Source: Cognatishimia sp. WU-CL00825 (lineage in GTDB: Bacteria > Pseudomonadota > Alphaproteobacteria > Rhodobacterales > Rhodobacteraceae). Taken from it: a stretch of DNA of 64,000 nt. A program made the position numbers and the translations under genes. Below, piece after piece: positions 1 to 9,142 of this stretch. Under the pieces are notes generated by a model that saw only the letters and a list, made by a program, of their open reading frames with translations, had not been told where the DNA came from and did not search any database. Numbering within the stretch: the first letter of the stretch is position 1; every line of letters begins with the position of its first letter. The DNA is taken from contig NZ_BAABWX010000001.1 of the NCBI RefSeq assembly GCF_040364665.1, positions 930,001-994,000 of the forward strand, read 5' to 3'.

Positions 1-549
1 CAGCACATTGGCTGGCTCGTTCACCAGATCTCGGGTGAAAAACGCACCTTCGGCCACGGCCAACAGAGGGTGCGCCTGTTCCGCAATCTCGTCTGCGCGC
101 GTATGCATCACGGTGACAGATCGCGCATCTTCGGACGCGTTGTCTGTTTTGTGGTCGTCAAATCCGTAATCACGCAATGCCAGACCCAGCACGATCTGAG
201 CTGCTTTGTTGTGATTAGCTGCGCAGATCAACAATGGCTTGTCGCCGCGCGCTTTGGCCAAAGCCACGCCAGCAGCGCGAGCGTCGTCAATGCTGCAATT
301 GCGCTCTAGGCAAATCACATCGACCGCTTCAGCCGCCATGCCCACTGGATAGGCAAGAACACGCGCATCTTTGGGTTTTAGACCGGCATCCTTTAGCCGC
401 GCCAAAGCGCCTTTTGTGAGCCGGTTCACACGCCGGGCAGATGGGTCCATCTTACCTTCGGTGGTCACAAAGACTGCAACACGCCCCTCAAAAGCGGCAA
501 TTTCATCAATATTGGTTTCTTGAAATGTGAATTGGACAGGTGTGACCAA
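1..549 (-). CDS. pepA: Leucyl aminopeptidase (M17), N-terminal part
   Basis: The first 183 codons are present; the gene runs off the left edge. The protein begins MVTPVQFTFQETNIDEI and continues through the N-terminal macro-like domain of cytosolic M17 leucyl aminopeptidases into the stretch that ends FFTRDLVNEPANVL, a family-typical join to the catalytic domain. The metal-binding catalytic half lies outside. The family removes N-terminal residues from peptides in the cytoplasm, usually as a hexamer with two metal ions per subunit. The start is a TTG at 547-549, chosen because GGGAG lies about eight bases upstream and there is no better in-frame ATG. It is divergent from lptF, an arrangement common in this group. 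Confidence 0.9.
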   Translation of the reverse strand, partial: MVTPVQFTFQETNIDEIAAFEGRVAVFVTTEGKMDPSARRVNRLTKGALARLKDAGLKPKDARVLAYPVGMAAEAVDVICLERNCSIDDARAAGVALAKARGDKPLLICAANHNKAAQIVLGLALRDYGFDDHKTDNASEDARSVTVMHTRADEIAEQAHPLLAVAEGAFFTRDLVNEPANVL

Positions 550-676
550 GGTTCTGCTCCCTAACTATTGCACTGACTCCTACCCAATCCCCTAGATCTT
601 GACCAGATAGCAGTTTTCCCCGACCCGCATTTGCATTAATGTGGCGCAAAGATCCATTTGCCTGGGGGGGCAAGAA

Positions 677-1795
677 GTGAACAGATTCGACCGCTATATG
701 CTGTCGCAACTTATGATGCTGTTTAGCTTCTTTGCGCTGGTGCTGGTTTCTGTCTATTGGGTCAACCGGGCCGTGGTGCTGTTTGACCGGCTGATCGCCG
801 ACGGACAATCGATCTTTGTCTTCGTCGAATTCACCGTGCTTAGCCTGCCTGCGGTGATCAAATTGATCATGCCGATCGCTGGTTTTGCCGCCGCAACCTA
901 TGTGACAAACCGGCTGTCCAGCGAAAGCGAACTGACCGTGATGCAAGCCACCGGTTTCAGCCCTTGGCGTCTGGCGAGGCCAGTTTTGAATTTCGGCATT
1001 ATCGTCGGTATCATGATGGCAGCGCTGTCGCTGTATCTGGTGCCTGCCAGCCTTTCACAGCTTGATATCCGCGAACGCGAAATTGCTGAAAACGCCACGG
1101 CGCGTCTATTGACCGAAGGCACGTTTTTGCACCCGTCAGAAAACGTCACATTCTATATTCGCGACATCAGCACTGACGGAGTTTTACATGACGTGTTCTT
1201 GTCCGATCGCAGCAACGCCGCGCAATCGATCACTTATACCGCAGACGAGGCTTATCTGATCAATGACGAGTTTGGACCCAAGTTAATCATGGTCGATGGT
1301 TTGGCGCAGGTGCAAAATCGCGATGATGGCAGGCTGTTTACCACCAATTTTGCCGACTTTTCTTATGATATTAGCGCATTTTTGCGTCAAAGCAGCAATC
1401 AAAAGCGTGCATTGCGCCGCATCCCATCTCTCGAGCTTATCCAAGAGCCTGCCCGCGTGGCGCGCAGTCTTGAGCTGAGCAAGGGGTGGATCGCCGCTGA
1501 ATTACACGGGCGGGTGGCGCAAATACTAATGTGTGTTGTTGCGGCTTTGATCGGGTTTTCCACATTGCTGTTGGGCGGGTTCAGTCGGTTTGGTGTCTGG
1601 CAACAAATCGTCTTGGCCTTTATCATTCTTGTGGTGCTTGAGGCGATGAAAAACGGTGTTAGTGCGCCGGTACGTAACAATGCGGATGTCTGGATCTTAA
1701 TGTATGCGCCTGCCGCCCTGGGGTTTGGCATTGCGCTGCTGATGCTTGCCAGCCAAGCCTATCCGATTTCACTGCGGCGTAGGGTGAAATCATGA
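677..1795 (+). CDS. lptF: LPS export ABC permease LptF
   Basis: LptF is one of the two inner-membrane permeases of the LptB2FG complex, which extracts lipopolysaccharide from the inner membrane and passes it to the periplasmic Lpt bridge. The 372-residue protein has the YjgP/YjgQ layout: three helices at about residues 9-30, 50-80 and 101-125, a periplasmic jellyroll-like region of about 140 residues, then three helices near the C-terminus. I start it at GTG 677, which gives the family-like VNRFDRYMLSQLM and has a G-rich site upstream; an in-frame ATG at 641 would add 12 residues of unlikely sequence. It is the first gene of the lptF-lptG-lptD-surA-pdxA-rsmA run. Confidence 0.93.
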   Translation: MNRFDRYMLSQLMMLFSFFALVLVSVYWVNRAVVLFDRLIADGQSIFVFVEFTVLSLPAVIKLIMPIAGFAAATYVTNRLSSESELTVMQATGFSPWRLARPVLNFGIIVGIMMAALSLYLVPASLSQLDIREREIAENATARLLTEGTFLHPSENVTFYIRDISTDGVLHDVFLSDRSNAAQSITYTADEAYLINDEFGPKLIMVDGLAQVQNRDDGRLFTTNFADFSYDISAFLRQSSNQKRALRRIPSLELIQEPARVARSLELSKGWIAAELHGRVAQILMCVVAALIGFSTLLLGGFSRFGVWQQIVLAFIILVVLEAMKNGVSAPVRNNADVWILMYAPAALGFGIALLMLASQAYPISLRRRVKS

Positions 1796-2889
1796 CGCTT
1801 TATTTCTACTTTGCCCGCAAATTCATCTGGTTCTTTTTTGGCCTGACGGGCGTGTTTCTCATTTTGCTGCTGCTGTTTGATCTGGTCGAGCAACTGCGCA
1901 AATTTGATACGTCCACTATTGGTTTTATCGGCATTTTGCGCCTGATGCTGTTGCATATCCCCAAAGAGCTTTACCAGATCATGCCGTTGATCATGATCTT
2001 ATCTTCGTTGGCGCTGTTCCTTAGTCTGGCGCGCAGCAGCGAATTGGTCGTGGCACGCGCCAGCGGACGCTCGGCGCTGACATCGCTTTTGTCGCCGGTA
2101 TTTGTTGCGCTGATGATTGGCATATTTGGGGTGACAACGCTTAATCCAATCGTGGCATCGACCACAAAACGCTATGACGAGTTGGTGGCGTTTTACCATC
2201 AGGACGGCAGCAGTATTCTATCGATTGGCCGGGATGGCATTTGGTTGCGGCAGGGCAGCGCGGATGGCCAGACCGTTATCTATGCCAATAGCGCCAACCA
2301 CGACGCCACCGAGCTGCAGGCTGTGACATTCATGGCCTATGCCCCGGATGGCGGCCCCCTGCGCCGCATCGAGGCGGAAAGCGCGACACTCACAGCCCAA
2401 AGCTGGTCCTTGACCGGGGCCAAGATCTGGCCGTTGGAACGTGGCCAAAATGCCGAAGCCCTGTCAACGACCCATGAAACCTATGATCTTGCGACCACGC
2501 TGACCCGCGATCAGATTCGCGACAGTTTTGGCAAGCCCCGCGCTGTTTCGGTCTGGGATCTGCCACAGCTGATCGTGCAATTGGAAAATGCCGGATTTTC
2601 TGCGCGACGTCACACCATGTGGCTGCACATGGAACTGGCACAGCCATTGTTCCTGATCGCCATGGTTCTCGTGTCAGCTGCCTTCACCATGCGCCACACC
2701 CGCTTTGGCCGCACTGGTGTTGCCGCATTGGCCGCCACCATGTCAGGGTTTGGACTTTACTATATACGAAATTTCGCTCAGATTTTGGGCGAGAACGGAC
2801 AAATACCAATCGAACTCGCCGCATGGGCTCCGCCGATCGCCAGCGTTTTATTGGCGATGGGTCTGCTTTTGCACATGGAAGACGGATGA
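1792..2889 (+). CDS. lptG: LPS export ABC permease LptG
   Basis: LptG is the second permease of LptB2FG and has the same plan as LptF: N-terminal helices from residue 8 (FIWFFFGLTGVFLILLLLF), a central periplasmic domain, and C-terminal helices from about residue 280. Its 365 residues are normal for the family. Its ATG overlaps the lptF stop as ATGA, so the two subunits are probably translationally coupled at equal amounts. The ATPase LptB is not in the window and must be encoded elsewhere. Confidence 0.93.
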   Translation: MTLYFYFARKFIWFFFGLTGVFLILLLLFDLVEQLRKFDTSTIGFIGILRLMLLHIPKELYQIMPLIMILSSLALFLSLARSSELVVARASGRSALTSLLSPVFVALMIGIFGVTTLNPIVASTTKRYDELVAFYHQDGSSILSIGRDGIWLRQGSADGQTVIYANSANHDATELQAVTFMAYAPDGGPLRRIEAESATLTAQSWSLTGAKIWPLERGQNAEALSTTHETYDLATTLTRDQIRDSFGKPRAVSVWDLPQLIVQLENAGFSARRHTMWLHMELAQPLFLIAMVLVSAAFTMRHTRFGRTGVAALAATMSGFGLYYIRNFAQILGENGQIPIELAAWAPPIASVLLAMGLLLHMEDG

Positions 2890-5090
2890 TGCGCTGCAAA
2901 CAACTCTTGGTGTCTTTGTCCCTGGCTGGCCTTTTGATGGCGACGCCGCCCGAAAGTCATGCCCAGCAACAGCCCAAATCCCAGCAGGCGCAACAAAACC
3001 TGATCTTGATCGCGGACTCGGTGTTTCTGCGGGGAGGCCACTTGTTGACAGCCCGTGGCAATATCGAAGCCCTGCGCGGTGACACCCGTTTGACAGCCAC
3101 AGCGCTTATCTATGACAGCCAAACGGATTTGATCACCATCGAAGGGCCGATTAAGATTACCGAAGGCACAACAACAGAGGTTTTTGCCAGCTTTGCGGAA
3201 CTGGATACAGATCTGCAAAACGGTCTGTTACAAAGCGCGCGGGTGGTTTTACACCAACAAGTAGAGCTGACGGCGCGTCAGATGCGCCGCACGCAAGGGC
3301 GCTATTCGACACTTGAATATGCCACTGCAACCTCTTGTAAAACCTGCAAAGATGGTCGTCCGCCCCTTTGGCAAATCCGCGCCAAACGGGTGCGCCATGA
3401 TCAGCTTGAAAAGCAGCTGTATTTTGATCAGGCGCAATTTCGCATCTTTGACGTGCCGGTGCTCTATTTGCCGCGCTTGCGCCTGCCTGATCCGTCACTT
3501 GAACGTTCGACAGGCTTTCTTATTCCCGAGATCAGAACCCAGTCGCGTTTGGGCACCGGGGTCAAAATCCCGTATTTCATTCGATTGGGGGACCATCGCG
3601 ATTTGACGGTAACCCCCTATCTGTCCGCCAAAACCAACACCCTTGAGCTGCGTTACCGGCAGGCCTTTCGCACAGGCGAAATTCAGTTTGAAGGCGCGAT
3701 TTCCGACGACGACACCAGCGCGCTGGATTTAAGAGCTTATGGGTTTGCGACCGGTGAATTTGATTTGCAGCGCGACTACACGCTTAGTTTTGACCTGAAA
3801 GCGACCAGCGATAACGGCTATTTGCTGGAATATGACTATTCGGATCTGGATCGGCTTACCAGCGAAGTGGCCATTCACCGCACCAACCGTATTGAAAATG
3901 TCCGCACCTCGTTTTTACATTTCAATTCGCTGCGTGCCTCGGAAAACAACCGCACTTTACCAGCCCTTGTGCTTTCTGTTCGCAAGGAAAAGCGATTTTT
4001 TCCCGGATCTTTCGGCGGCGAAGGTCTTTGGCAATTAGAAGCCCACAGCCACTACCGCCGTTCAAATGACGACACCGACACCGATGCAGACGGGGTTGTT
4101 GATGGACGTGATGTGTCGCGCGTGAACGCCGAACTCGGGTGGCGCAACACCTGGATGCAGTCAAACGGGCTGGAATTTGGTCTGCAAACCAACCTTGCTT
4201 TAGACGCGATTACAACTCGTCAGGACGCCACTCTTGCCCACAGCAGCTATACGCAACTGACCCCGTCCGCAGCCGCGCATCTGCGCTTTCCGATGATGCG
4301 CACAACCGACGCGCAAGTGACCCATATTCTGGAACCGGTTGCGCAAGTCGGCTGGCATGGTGGAAGCGCGCGTTTTGGAACGCCCGATCTGATCGCAAAC
4401 GATGAGAGTACACGGGTTGAATTTGATGAAGGCAATTTGTTGGCGTTGTCCAGGTTTCCTTCTGATGATCGCCGTGAACGCGGTTTGGTGGGCGCATGGG
4501 GTGTGAATTGGACGCGTCTGGGTCCCAATTGGCAGGCTCACATGACCGTCGGCCAAGTGATCCATGAAACGCCTCACAGCGATTTCACATCCAGTTCGGG
4601 TCTCAGCGGCACCCTATCGGACCTGCTGGTGGCCGGGCAGATAAAAATGGAAAATGGTCTGACATTCACCGGGCGCACTTTGTTGGATGATTCTGATGGC
4701 ATCAACAAAGCCGAAGCCCGAGGCAGTTGGAACAACGACAAACTCGCGCTCAACGCCTCCTATATTTGGCTTGATCAAGATCCAGCGGAAAACCGGGCCG
4801 CAAATCTCTCTGAGTGGAACTTGGACAGCAGCTATCGCTTTGGACGTCATTGGACCGGTCTGGCCAATTGGCGGTACGATATTGCCAGCAAATCATCCGC
4901 AGAGGCAGGATTGGGAATTGAATACCAAAATGAGTGCCTGAACGCGCGGTTTTCGGTCTCGCGTCGCTTTACATCTTCTACTAGTGTACAACCATCAACA
5001 GACCTTAGCTTTATTGTGCGGATCCTTGGTTTTTCTACCAATGCAAGCGATCAAAGCTATGCAAGAACATGCAGTCAGACGGCAGGATAA
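2886..5090 (+). CDS. lptD: LPS assembly outer-membrane protein LptD
   Basis: LptD is the outer-membrane beta-barrel that inserts lipopolysaccharide into the outer leaflet with LptE. The 734-residue protein starts with a signal peptide (MMRCKQLLVSLSLAGLL, likely cleaved after SHA at residue 26), followed by an LptA/OstA-like domain (about 38-150) and a long barrel domain. Four cysteines are visible after the signal peptide: C151, C154, C684 and C729. This fits an N-terminal to C-terminal disulfide arrangement like the one known for E. coli LptD, but with different spacing. I start at ATG 2886, which overlaps the lptG stop as ATGA; the next codon is also ATG. A longer frame reaching back into lptG is rejected. 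Confidence 0.93.
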   Translation: MMRCKQLLVSLSLAGLLMATPPESHAQQQPKSQQAQQNLILIADSVFLRGGHLLTARGNIEALRGDTRLTATALIYDSQTDLITIEGPIKITEGTTTEVFASFAELDTDLQNGLLQSARVVLHQQVELTARQMRRTQGRYSTLEYATATSCKTCKDGRPPLWQIRAKRVRHDQLEKQLYFDQAQFRIFDVPVLYLPRLRLPDPSLERSTGFLIPEIRTQSRLGTGVKIPYFIRLGDHRDLTVTPYLSAKTNTLELRYRQAFRTGEIQFEGAISDDDTSALDLRAYGFATGEFDLQRDYTLSFDLKATSDNGYLLEYDYSDLDRLTSEVAIHRTNRIENVRTSFLHFNSLRASENNRTLPALVLSVRKEKRFFPGSFGGEGLWQLEAHSHYRRSNDDTDTDADGVVDGRDVSRVNAELGWRNTWMQSNGLEFGLQTNLALDAITTRQDATLAHSSYTQLTPSAAAHLRFPMMRTTDAQVTHILEPVAQVGWHGGSARFGTPDLIANDESTRVEFDEGNLLALSRFPSDDRRERGLVGAWGVNWTRLGPNWQAHMTVGQVIHETPHSDFTSSSGLSGTLSDLLVAGQIKMENGLTFTGRTLLDDSDGINKAEARGSWNNDKLALNASYIWLDQDPAENRAANLSEWNLDSSYRFGRHWTGLANWRYDIASKSSAEAGLGIEYQNECLNARFSVSRRFTSSTSVQPSTDLSFIVRILGFSTNASDQSYARTCSQTAG

Positions 5091-5096
5091 ACGACC

Positions 5097-6314
5097 ATGA
5101 CGCTGAAGACCTTTCTGAGTGGTGCAATCACCGCAGGTATTTTACTGGCAAGTGCTTCAAGCCTAAGTGCCCAAAGCCTTTTTTCACCAGCCGCAACCGT
5201 CAACAACAAGGTTGTGACTTGGTACGAAGTTGATCAGCGGGCCAAGTTCTATAAGGCCATTCGCCGCTTTGGGGATTTGCAAAAAATTGCTCGCAACGAA
5301 CTGATCGAGGAACGCCTTAAAAGCAGCGCCGCCGAAAGTCTTGGCATCGAAGTCACCCCTGAAGGTTTGCGGGCTGGTCTGGAAGAATTCGCAAAACGCG
5401 CGAACCTGACACCAGAACAATTCATCAAAGCAGCCGCCCAAGAAGGCGTTGACGCAGAAACCTTTCAGGAATTTGTCCGCAATGGTCTGTTGTGGCGCGA
5501 AGTTGTCGCTGCGCGTTTCCGGGGGCGCATCCAAATTTCAGACGCAGAAATTGACGCGGCCCTTGGCAGTGCAGGCCAAGCGGGTCTGCGGGTTTTGCTG
5601 TCAGAAGTGATCATTCCGGTAACGCCTGAAACCGAAGCGCAAGTTCTGGACGTGGCCAACCAAATCAGTGAGGTCAAATCCTATGCGGCTTTTGCGCAGG
5701 CTGCGGCGCAGTTTTCCGCAGCGCGTACCAAAGAAAACGGAGGACGTCTGGATTGGCTGCCGCTTAATCGCCTGCCCGGCCCAATTCAGGCCGTTGTACT
5801 AGAGCTCAAACCAGGTGAAGTCACGCCGCCCCTAGAGCTTGAGCGCGCCGTTGCGGTCTTTCAAATGCGCGATGTACAGGAACTGCCCACACCTGCTGTG
5901 CAATATGCAGCGATCGAATATGGTGTGTTCAAAATTCCGGGTGGAAATTCACCCGAAGCCCATGCCGCAGCCCTTGCCTATCAGGCAGATCTCGACACCT
6001 GTGATGATCTTTATGGCGCAAATTTTGGCGGACCCGAAGAGGCCTTGCAAATAGACTCCAGACTGCCCTCAGAAATCCCACGCGATATCGCGCTGGAACT
6101 GGCCAAACTGGACCGGCATGAAATCTCGACCAATCTCACAAGCGCAGATGGCCAACATCTTTTGTTGATCATGATGTGTGGGCGCACCGCCGCCGTGAAC
6201 GAAGAAGCGTCGCGCGAAAATGTTCTCAATGCGCTGCGCAATCGTCGTTTGGCGTCTTATGCGGATGGCTATTTGGAACAATTGCGCGCCGAAGCGGTCA
6301 TTGAAATCAAATGA
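5097..6314 (+). CDS. surA: Periplasmic chaperone / peptidyl-prolyl isomerase SurA
   Basis: The 405-residue protein has a signal peptide (cleavage likely after LSA, residue 25), a SurA N-terminal chaperone region (about 30-160) and one rotamase-like domain (about 165-262, with GGRLDWLP and LKPGEVTPPLE). E. coli SurA has two rotamase domains; a single recognisable one is usual in alphaproteobacteria. It would escort outer-membrane proteins, including LptD itself, to the BAM complex. It starts six bases after lptD and overlaps pdxA by ATGA, so it belongs to the same operon. Confidence 0.9.
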   Translation: MTLKTFLSGAITAGILLASASSLSAQSLFSPAATVNNKVVTWYEVDQRAKFYKAIRRFGDLQKIARNELIEERLKSSAAESLGIEVTPEGLRAGLEEFAKRANLTPEQFIKAAAQEGVDAETFQEFVRNGLLWREVVAARFRGRIQISDAEIDAALGSAGQAGLRVLLSEVIIPVTPETEAQVLDVANQISEVKSYAAFAQAAAQFSAARTKENGGRLDWLPLNRLPGPIQAVVLELKPGEVTPPLELERAVAVFQMRDVQELPTPAVQYAAIEYGVFKIPGGNSPEAHAAALAYQADLDTCDDLYGANFGGPEEALQIDSRLPSEIPRDIALELAKLDRHEISTNLTSADGQHLLLIMMCGRTAAVNEEASRENVLNALRNRRLASYADGYLEQLRAEAVIEIK

Positions 6315-7306
6315 ACCACGCTCCTATTGCGTTGACCTGTGGAGAGCCCGCAGGTGTTGGTTTGGAATTGGCGGAACAAGCCTGGTCGGAACTGCGCGAT
6401 ACTTGCGCATTTTTTCTGCTGGGTGATCCTGCGCATTTGCCTGGCACCGTGCCCTTTAAAGAGATCAACACCCCAGACCAGGCCCTCACTGTTTGTCGCG
6501 AGGCCTTGCCGGTGTTGCCGCAGTCCTTTGACGGCAAAGCACAACCGGGCAAGCCGGACGCGCGCAACGCCAAAGCTGTGGTGGACGTCATCGCAAAAGC
6601 CGTGGATTTTTGCGCCAGCGGTCAAGCCTCGGCGATCTGCACAGCCCCCATTCACAAAAAAGCGCTTAAGGACGGCACAGATTTTCCTTGGCCCGGCCAC
6701 ACCGAATATCTGGCCCATCTGGCAAAACGTGAAAACGTGGTCATGATGCTTGCCTCTGACGCCCTGCGGGTGGTGCCCACCACCATCCATATTGCGCTCA
6801 AAGACGTGCCCGCGGCGCTGACGCCCGACCTACTGGAACAAACCATCCGCATCACCCAAGCAGATTTACAGCACTCTTTTGGGCTGGAAAATCCGCGACT
6901 AGCGGTGGCAGGTCTTAATCCACACGCTGGCGAAGGTGGGGAAATGGGCTGGGAAGATGCGCGTATCATTGCCCCCGTCCTTGAAAAGCTGCGACAAGAA
7001 GGCATGCGTATTTCTGGGCCACATTCTGCGGACACCATGTTTCATGCCAAGGCCCGCCAGACCTATGATGCGGCAATCTGCATGTACCACGATCAGGCCT
7101 TGATCCCGATCAAGACGCTGGATTTTGACCGGGGTGTGAATGTCACCCTTGGCCTGCCGTTCATCCGCACGTCGCCAGATCATGGCACCGCCTTTGACAT
7201 TGCTGGCACGGGCACCGCCAATCCAAGCAGCTTGATCGAAGCCCTGCGTCTGGCACAGAAAATGGCCGAGGCGCGACGTGCCAAAGCCTCCCAAATCGGA
7301 AATTAG
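6311..7306 (+). CDS. pdxA: 4-hydroxythreonine-4-phosphate dehydrogenase
   Basis: PdxA oxidises 4-phosphohydroxy-L-threonine with NAD in the DXP-dependent pathway to pyridoxal 5'-phosphate. The 331-residue protein shows family signatures: GEPAGVGLELA near the N-terminus, CTAPIHKKAL, FPWPGHTEYLA, NPHAGEGGEMGWED, HDQALIPIK and TSPDHGTAFDIAGTG. Conserved histidines in these motifs bind the metal and the substrate phosphate. The ATG overlaps the surA stop (ATGA) and rsmA follows after three bases. The surA-pdxA-rsmA order is widespread in proteobacteria although the three jobs are unrelated. Confidence 0.95.
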   Translation: MNHAPIALTCGEPAGVGLELAEQAWSELRDTCAFFLLGDPAHLPGTVPFKEINTPDQALTVCREALPVLPQSFDGKAQPGKPDARNAKAVVDVIAKAVDFCASGQASAICTAPIHKKALKDGTDFPWPGHTEYLAHLAKRENVVMMLASDALRVVPTTIHIALKDVPAALTPDLLEQTIRITQADLQHSFGLENPRLAVAGLNPHAGEGGEMGWEDARIIAPVLEKLRQEGMRISGPHSADTMFHAKARQTYDAAICMYHDQALIPIKTLDFDRGVNVTLGLPFIRTSPDHGTAFDIAGTGTANPSSLIEALRLAQKMAEARRAKASQIGN

Positions 7307-7309
7307 CCC

Positions 7310-8152
7310 ATGGCCACCATCGACAATTTGCCATCTTTGCGGGATGTGATCGAAAGCCACGGCTTGTCTGCCCGCAAATCCCTGGGGCAAAACTTTTTGC
7401 TCGACCTGAACCTGACCGCTAAAATCGCCCGTCAAGCCGGCGATCTTTCTGGCTCAGATGTGCTTGAAATTGGCCCCGGTCCTGGCGGCTTGACCCGTGG
7501 TTTGCTGGCCGAAGGTGCCCGACGTGTTCTGGCGATCGAAAAAGATCCGCGCTGCATGCCGGCGCTCGAAGAAATTTCCGCAGCCTATCCGGGCAAATTG
7601 CAGGTGATCAACGGGGATGCGCTTGAAGTGGACCCGCTGGCGCATTTGACCCCACCAATCCGCGTGGCGGCCAATTTGCCCTATAACGTTGGCACTGAAT
7701 TGCTGGTGCGTTGGTTGACGCCGAAAGAATGGCCGCCGTTTTGGCAAAGCCTGACTTTGATGTTCCAGCGCGAAGTTGCCAATCGTATTGTCGCGGAACC
7801 CGGCAGTAAAGCCTATGGGCGCCTGGCGCTTTTGGCCCAGTGGCGCGCCGACGCCCGCATTGTGATCACCCTGCCCCCTGAAACCTTTACGCCGCCGCCT
7901 AAAGTCAACAGCGCTGTGGTGCATTTGACCGCTTTGGAAACCCCACGGTTTGAAGCAGACGCGGCGACCCTTAACCGGGTTGTGGCCACAGCCTTTAATC
8001 AGCGGCGCAAGATGCTGCGCTCTTCACTTAAAAGCATTTCTCCAGACATCGAAGACGTCTTGAACGCGGCAGGCATTGCGCCAACCGAACGCGCTGAGCG
8101 GGTGTCGCTCGAGGAATTCTGCGCTTTGGCACGACAGGTGGCTAAACTTTAG
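7310..8152 (+). CDS. rsmA: 16S rRNA dimethyladenosine transferase RsmA/KsgA
   Basis: RsmA dimethylates two adjacent adenosines near the 3' end of 16S rRNA (A1518/A1519 in E. coli numbering), a late small-subunit checkpoint. The 280-residue protein contains SLGQNFLLD (24-32), the SAM-binding loop [10 protein letters not shown] (51-60), an acidic SAM ribose-binding position in AIEKD, and the target-adenine motif NLPYNV (122-127). It closes the lpt-surA-pdxA operon; a strong bidirectional hairpin follows. Confidence 0.96.
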   Translation: MATIDNLPSLRDVIESHGLSARKSLGQNFLLDLNLTAKIARQAGDLSGSDVLEIGPGPGGLTRGLLAEGARRVLAIEKDPRCMPALEEISAAYPGKLQVINGDALEVDPLAHLTPPIRVAANLPYNVGTELLVRWLTPKEWPPFWQSLTLMFQREVANRIVAEPGSKAYGRLALLAQWRADARIVITLPPETFTPPPKVNSAVVHLTALETPRFEADAATLNRVVATAFNQRRKMLRSSLKSISPDIEDVLNAAGIAPTERAERVSLEEFCALARQVAKL

Positions 8153-8184
8153 CCAGCCCGCAACCAAACACCCCGCACTAACGC

Positions 8185-8213
8185 AAAAGGCCCAGACAAT
8201 GTCTGGGCCTTTT
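8185..8213. terminator. Bidirectional rho-independent terminator
   Basis: A perfect 13-bp stem (AAAAGGCCCAGAC / GTCTGGGCCTTTT) with a three-base AAT loop. The flanking A and T runs provide a U-tail on both strands, so it can end the rsmA operon and the convergent DUF4167 gene. Confidence 0.9.
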
Positions 8214-8230
8214 CGATAATCTGTTTGATG

Positions 8231-8923
8231 CTATTCTGCGGCTTTTGGCTCTTCTGGCTCAATCGCCGGTTTGGCCGCAGGTTTAGCGCGGCGGCGGCGC
8301 GGTTTTGGTGCCTCTGCTGGTTTTTCCTCTGCAGCGTCTTTGGGCGCATCGCTCTCAGCAGCCTCTGGCGCGGCCGCCTCTTCCTTGCGGCGTGGACGGC
8401 GCCGTGGCTTAGGCTTGCTGGCTGTTTCTGGGGCTTCGGGTGTTTCCACCAGCCCGTTGTCTGTACGGTTATCAACCACTTCCATGGCCACATCAGGCTG
8501 CGGTGCCTGTGACGGATCAGCGGCAACAGCAGGCTGCGGCGCAGGGGCCGCGGCTGGCGATGGCTGGTTGGATTCGCGTTCCTGACGTTCAGCACGTGCC
8601 GCCCGTTCCCGGTCACGCTCGGCCTGACGCTCACGATTCTGCCGTTCTTGCTCTTCGCGGCGCGCATCCATTTCGCGCTGCGCGTCACTTAGCATGCGCA
8701 GATAATGTTCTGCGTGTTGCTGGAAATTCTCTGCAGCGACACGGTCATTGGCCAGTTGTGCATCGCGCGCCAGCTGGTTGTATTTGTCGATGATCTGCTG
8801 CGGCGTACCGCGCACCTTTCCCTCTGGACCCGAGCTGTCAAAAACACGATTGACAATATTGCCGGAGGGACGGTTGTTGTTGCGGTTATTCTTGGATCGC
8901 GAACGGGATTTCGAAGATCTCAT
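8231..8923 (-). CDS. DUF4167 domain protein, charged low-complexity
   Basis: A 230-residue protein of unknown function. The N-terminus MRSSKSRSRSKNNRNNN is highly basic, followed by the conserved DUF4167 block with KVRGTPQQIIDKYNQLARDA and AENFQQHAEHYLRML. A long Arg/Glu-rich probable coiled coil then leads into an Ala/Pro/Glu-rich tail with several Lys/Arg-rich patches. Such composition suggests nucleic-acid or ribosome binding, but this is inference. It lies 219 bases after prmC on the same strand, a frequent alphaproteobacterial order. The start at 8923 fits the family; a GTG at 8950 would add nine residues. Confidence 0.8.
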   Translation of the reverse strand: MRSSKSRSRSKNNRNNNRPSGNIVNRVFDSSGPEGKVRGTPQQIIDKYNQLARDAQLANDRVAAENFQQHAEHYLRMLSDAQREMDARREEQERQNRERQAERDRERAARAERQERESNQPSPAAAPAPQPAVAADPSQAPQPDVAMEVVDNRTDNGLVETPEAPETASKPKPRRRPRRKEEAAAPEAAESDAPKDAAEEKPAEAPKPRRRRAKPAAKPAIEPEEPKAAE

Positions 8924-9142
8924 GGTTTTGCTGTCCAGCCTTGGAATCACTGCTTTTTATGACGTTGCGAGTGCCCTCATGGCGAAATGCGCGGTCATAA
9001 TATTTTGGGCATATCGACCAACGGGACACCCCGCCAGGGGATCCATCGTTTGATCTATTTCTGGTTATCCTGCTCTGTCATAGCATACAAGGGCCAGTTA
9101 TGAATTTTAGGTAAAAAAGTCTGAAATCCGCCTAATGTCACG

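Noticed and set aside
2619..2885. An 89-codon extension of lptD into lptG
   Set aside because: The signal peptide starts at 2886, with ATGA coupling; the upstream part is a frame shadow of lptG.
8225..8793. Several long plus-strand open frames opposite the DUF4167 gene
   Set aside because: They mirror the low-complexity Ala/Arg/Glu codons of the real gene, lack ribosome sites and have no recognisable domain.
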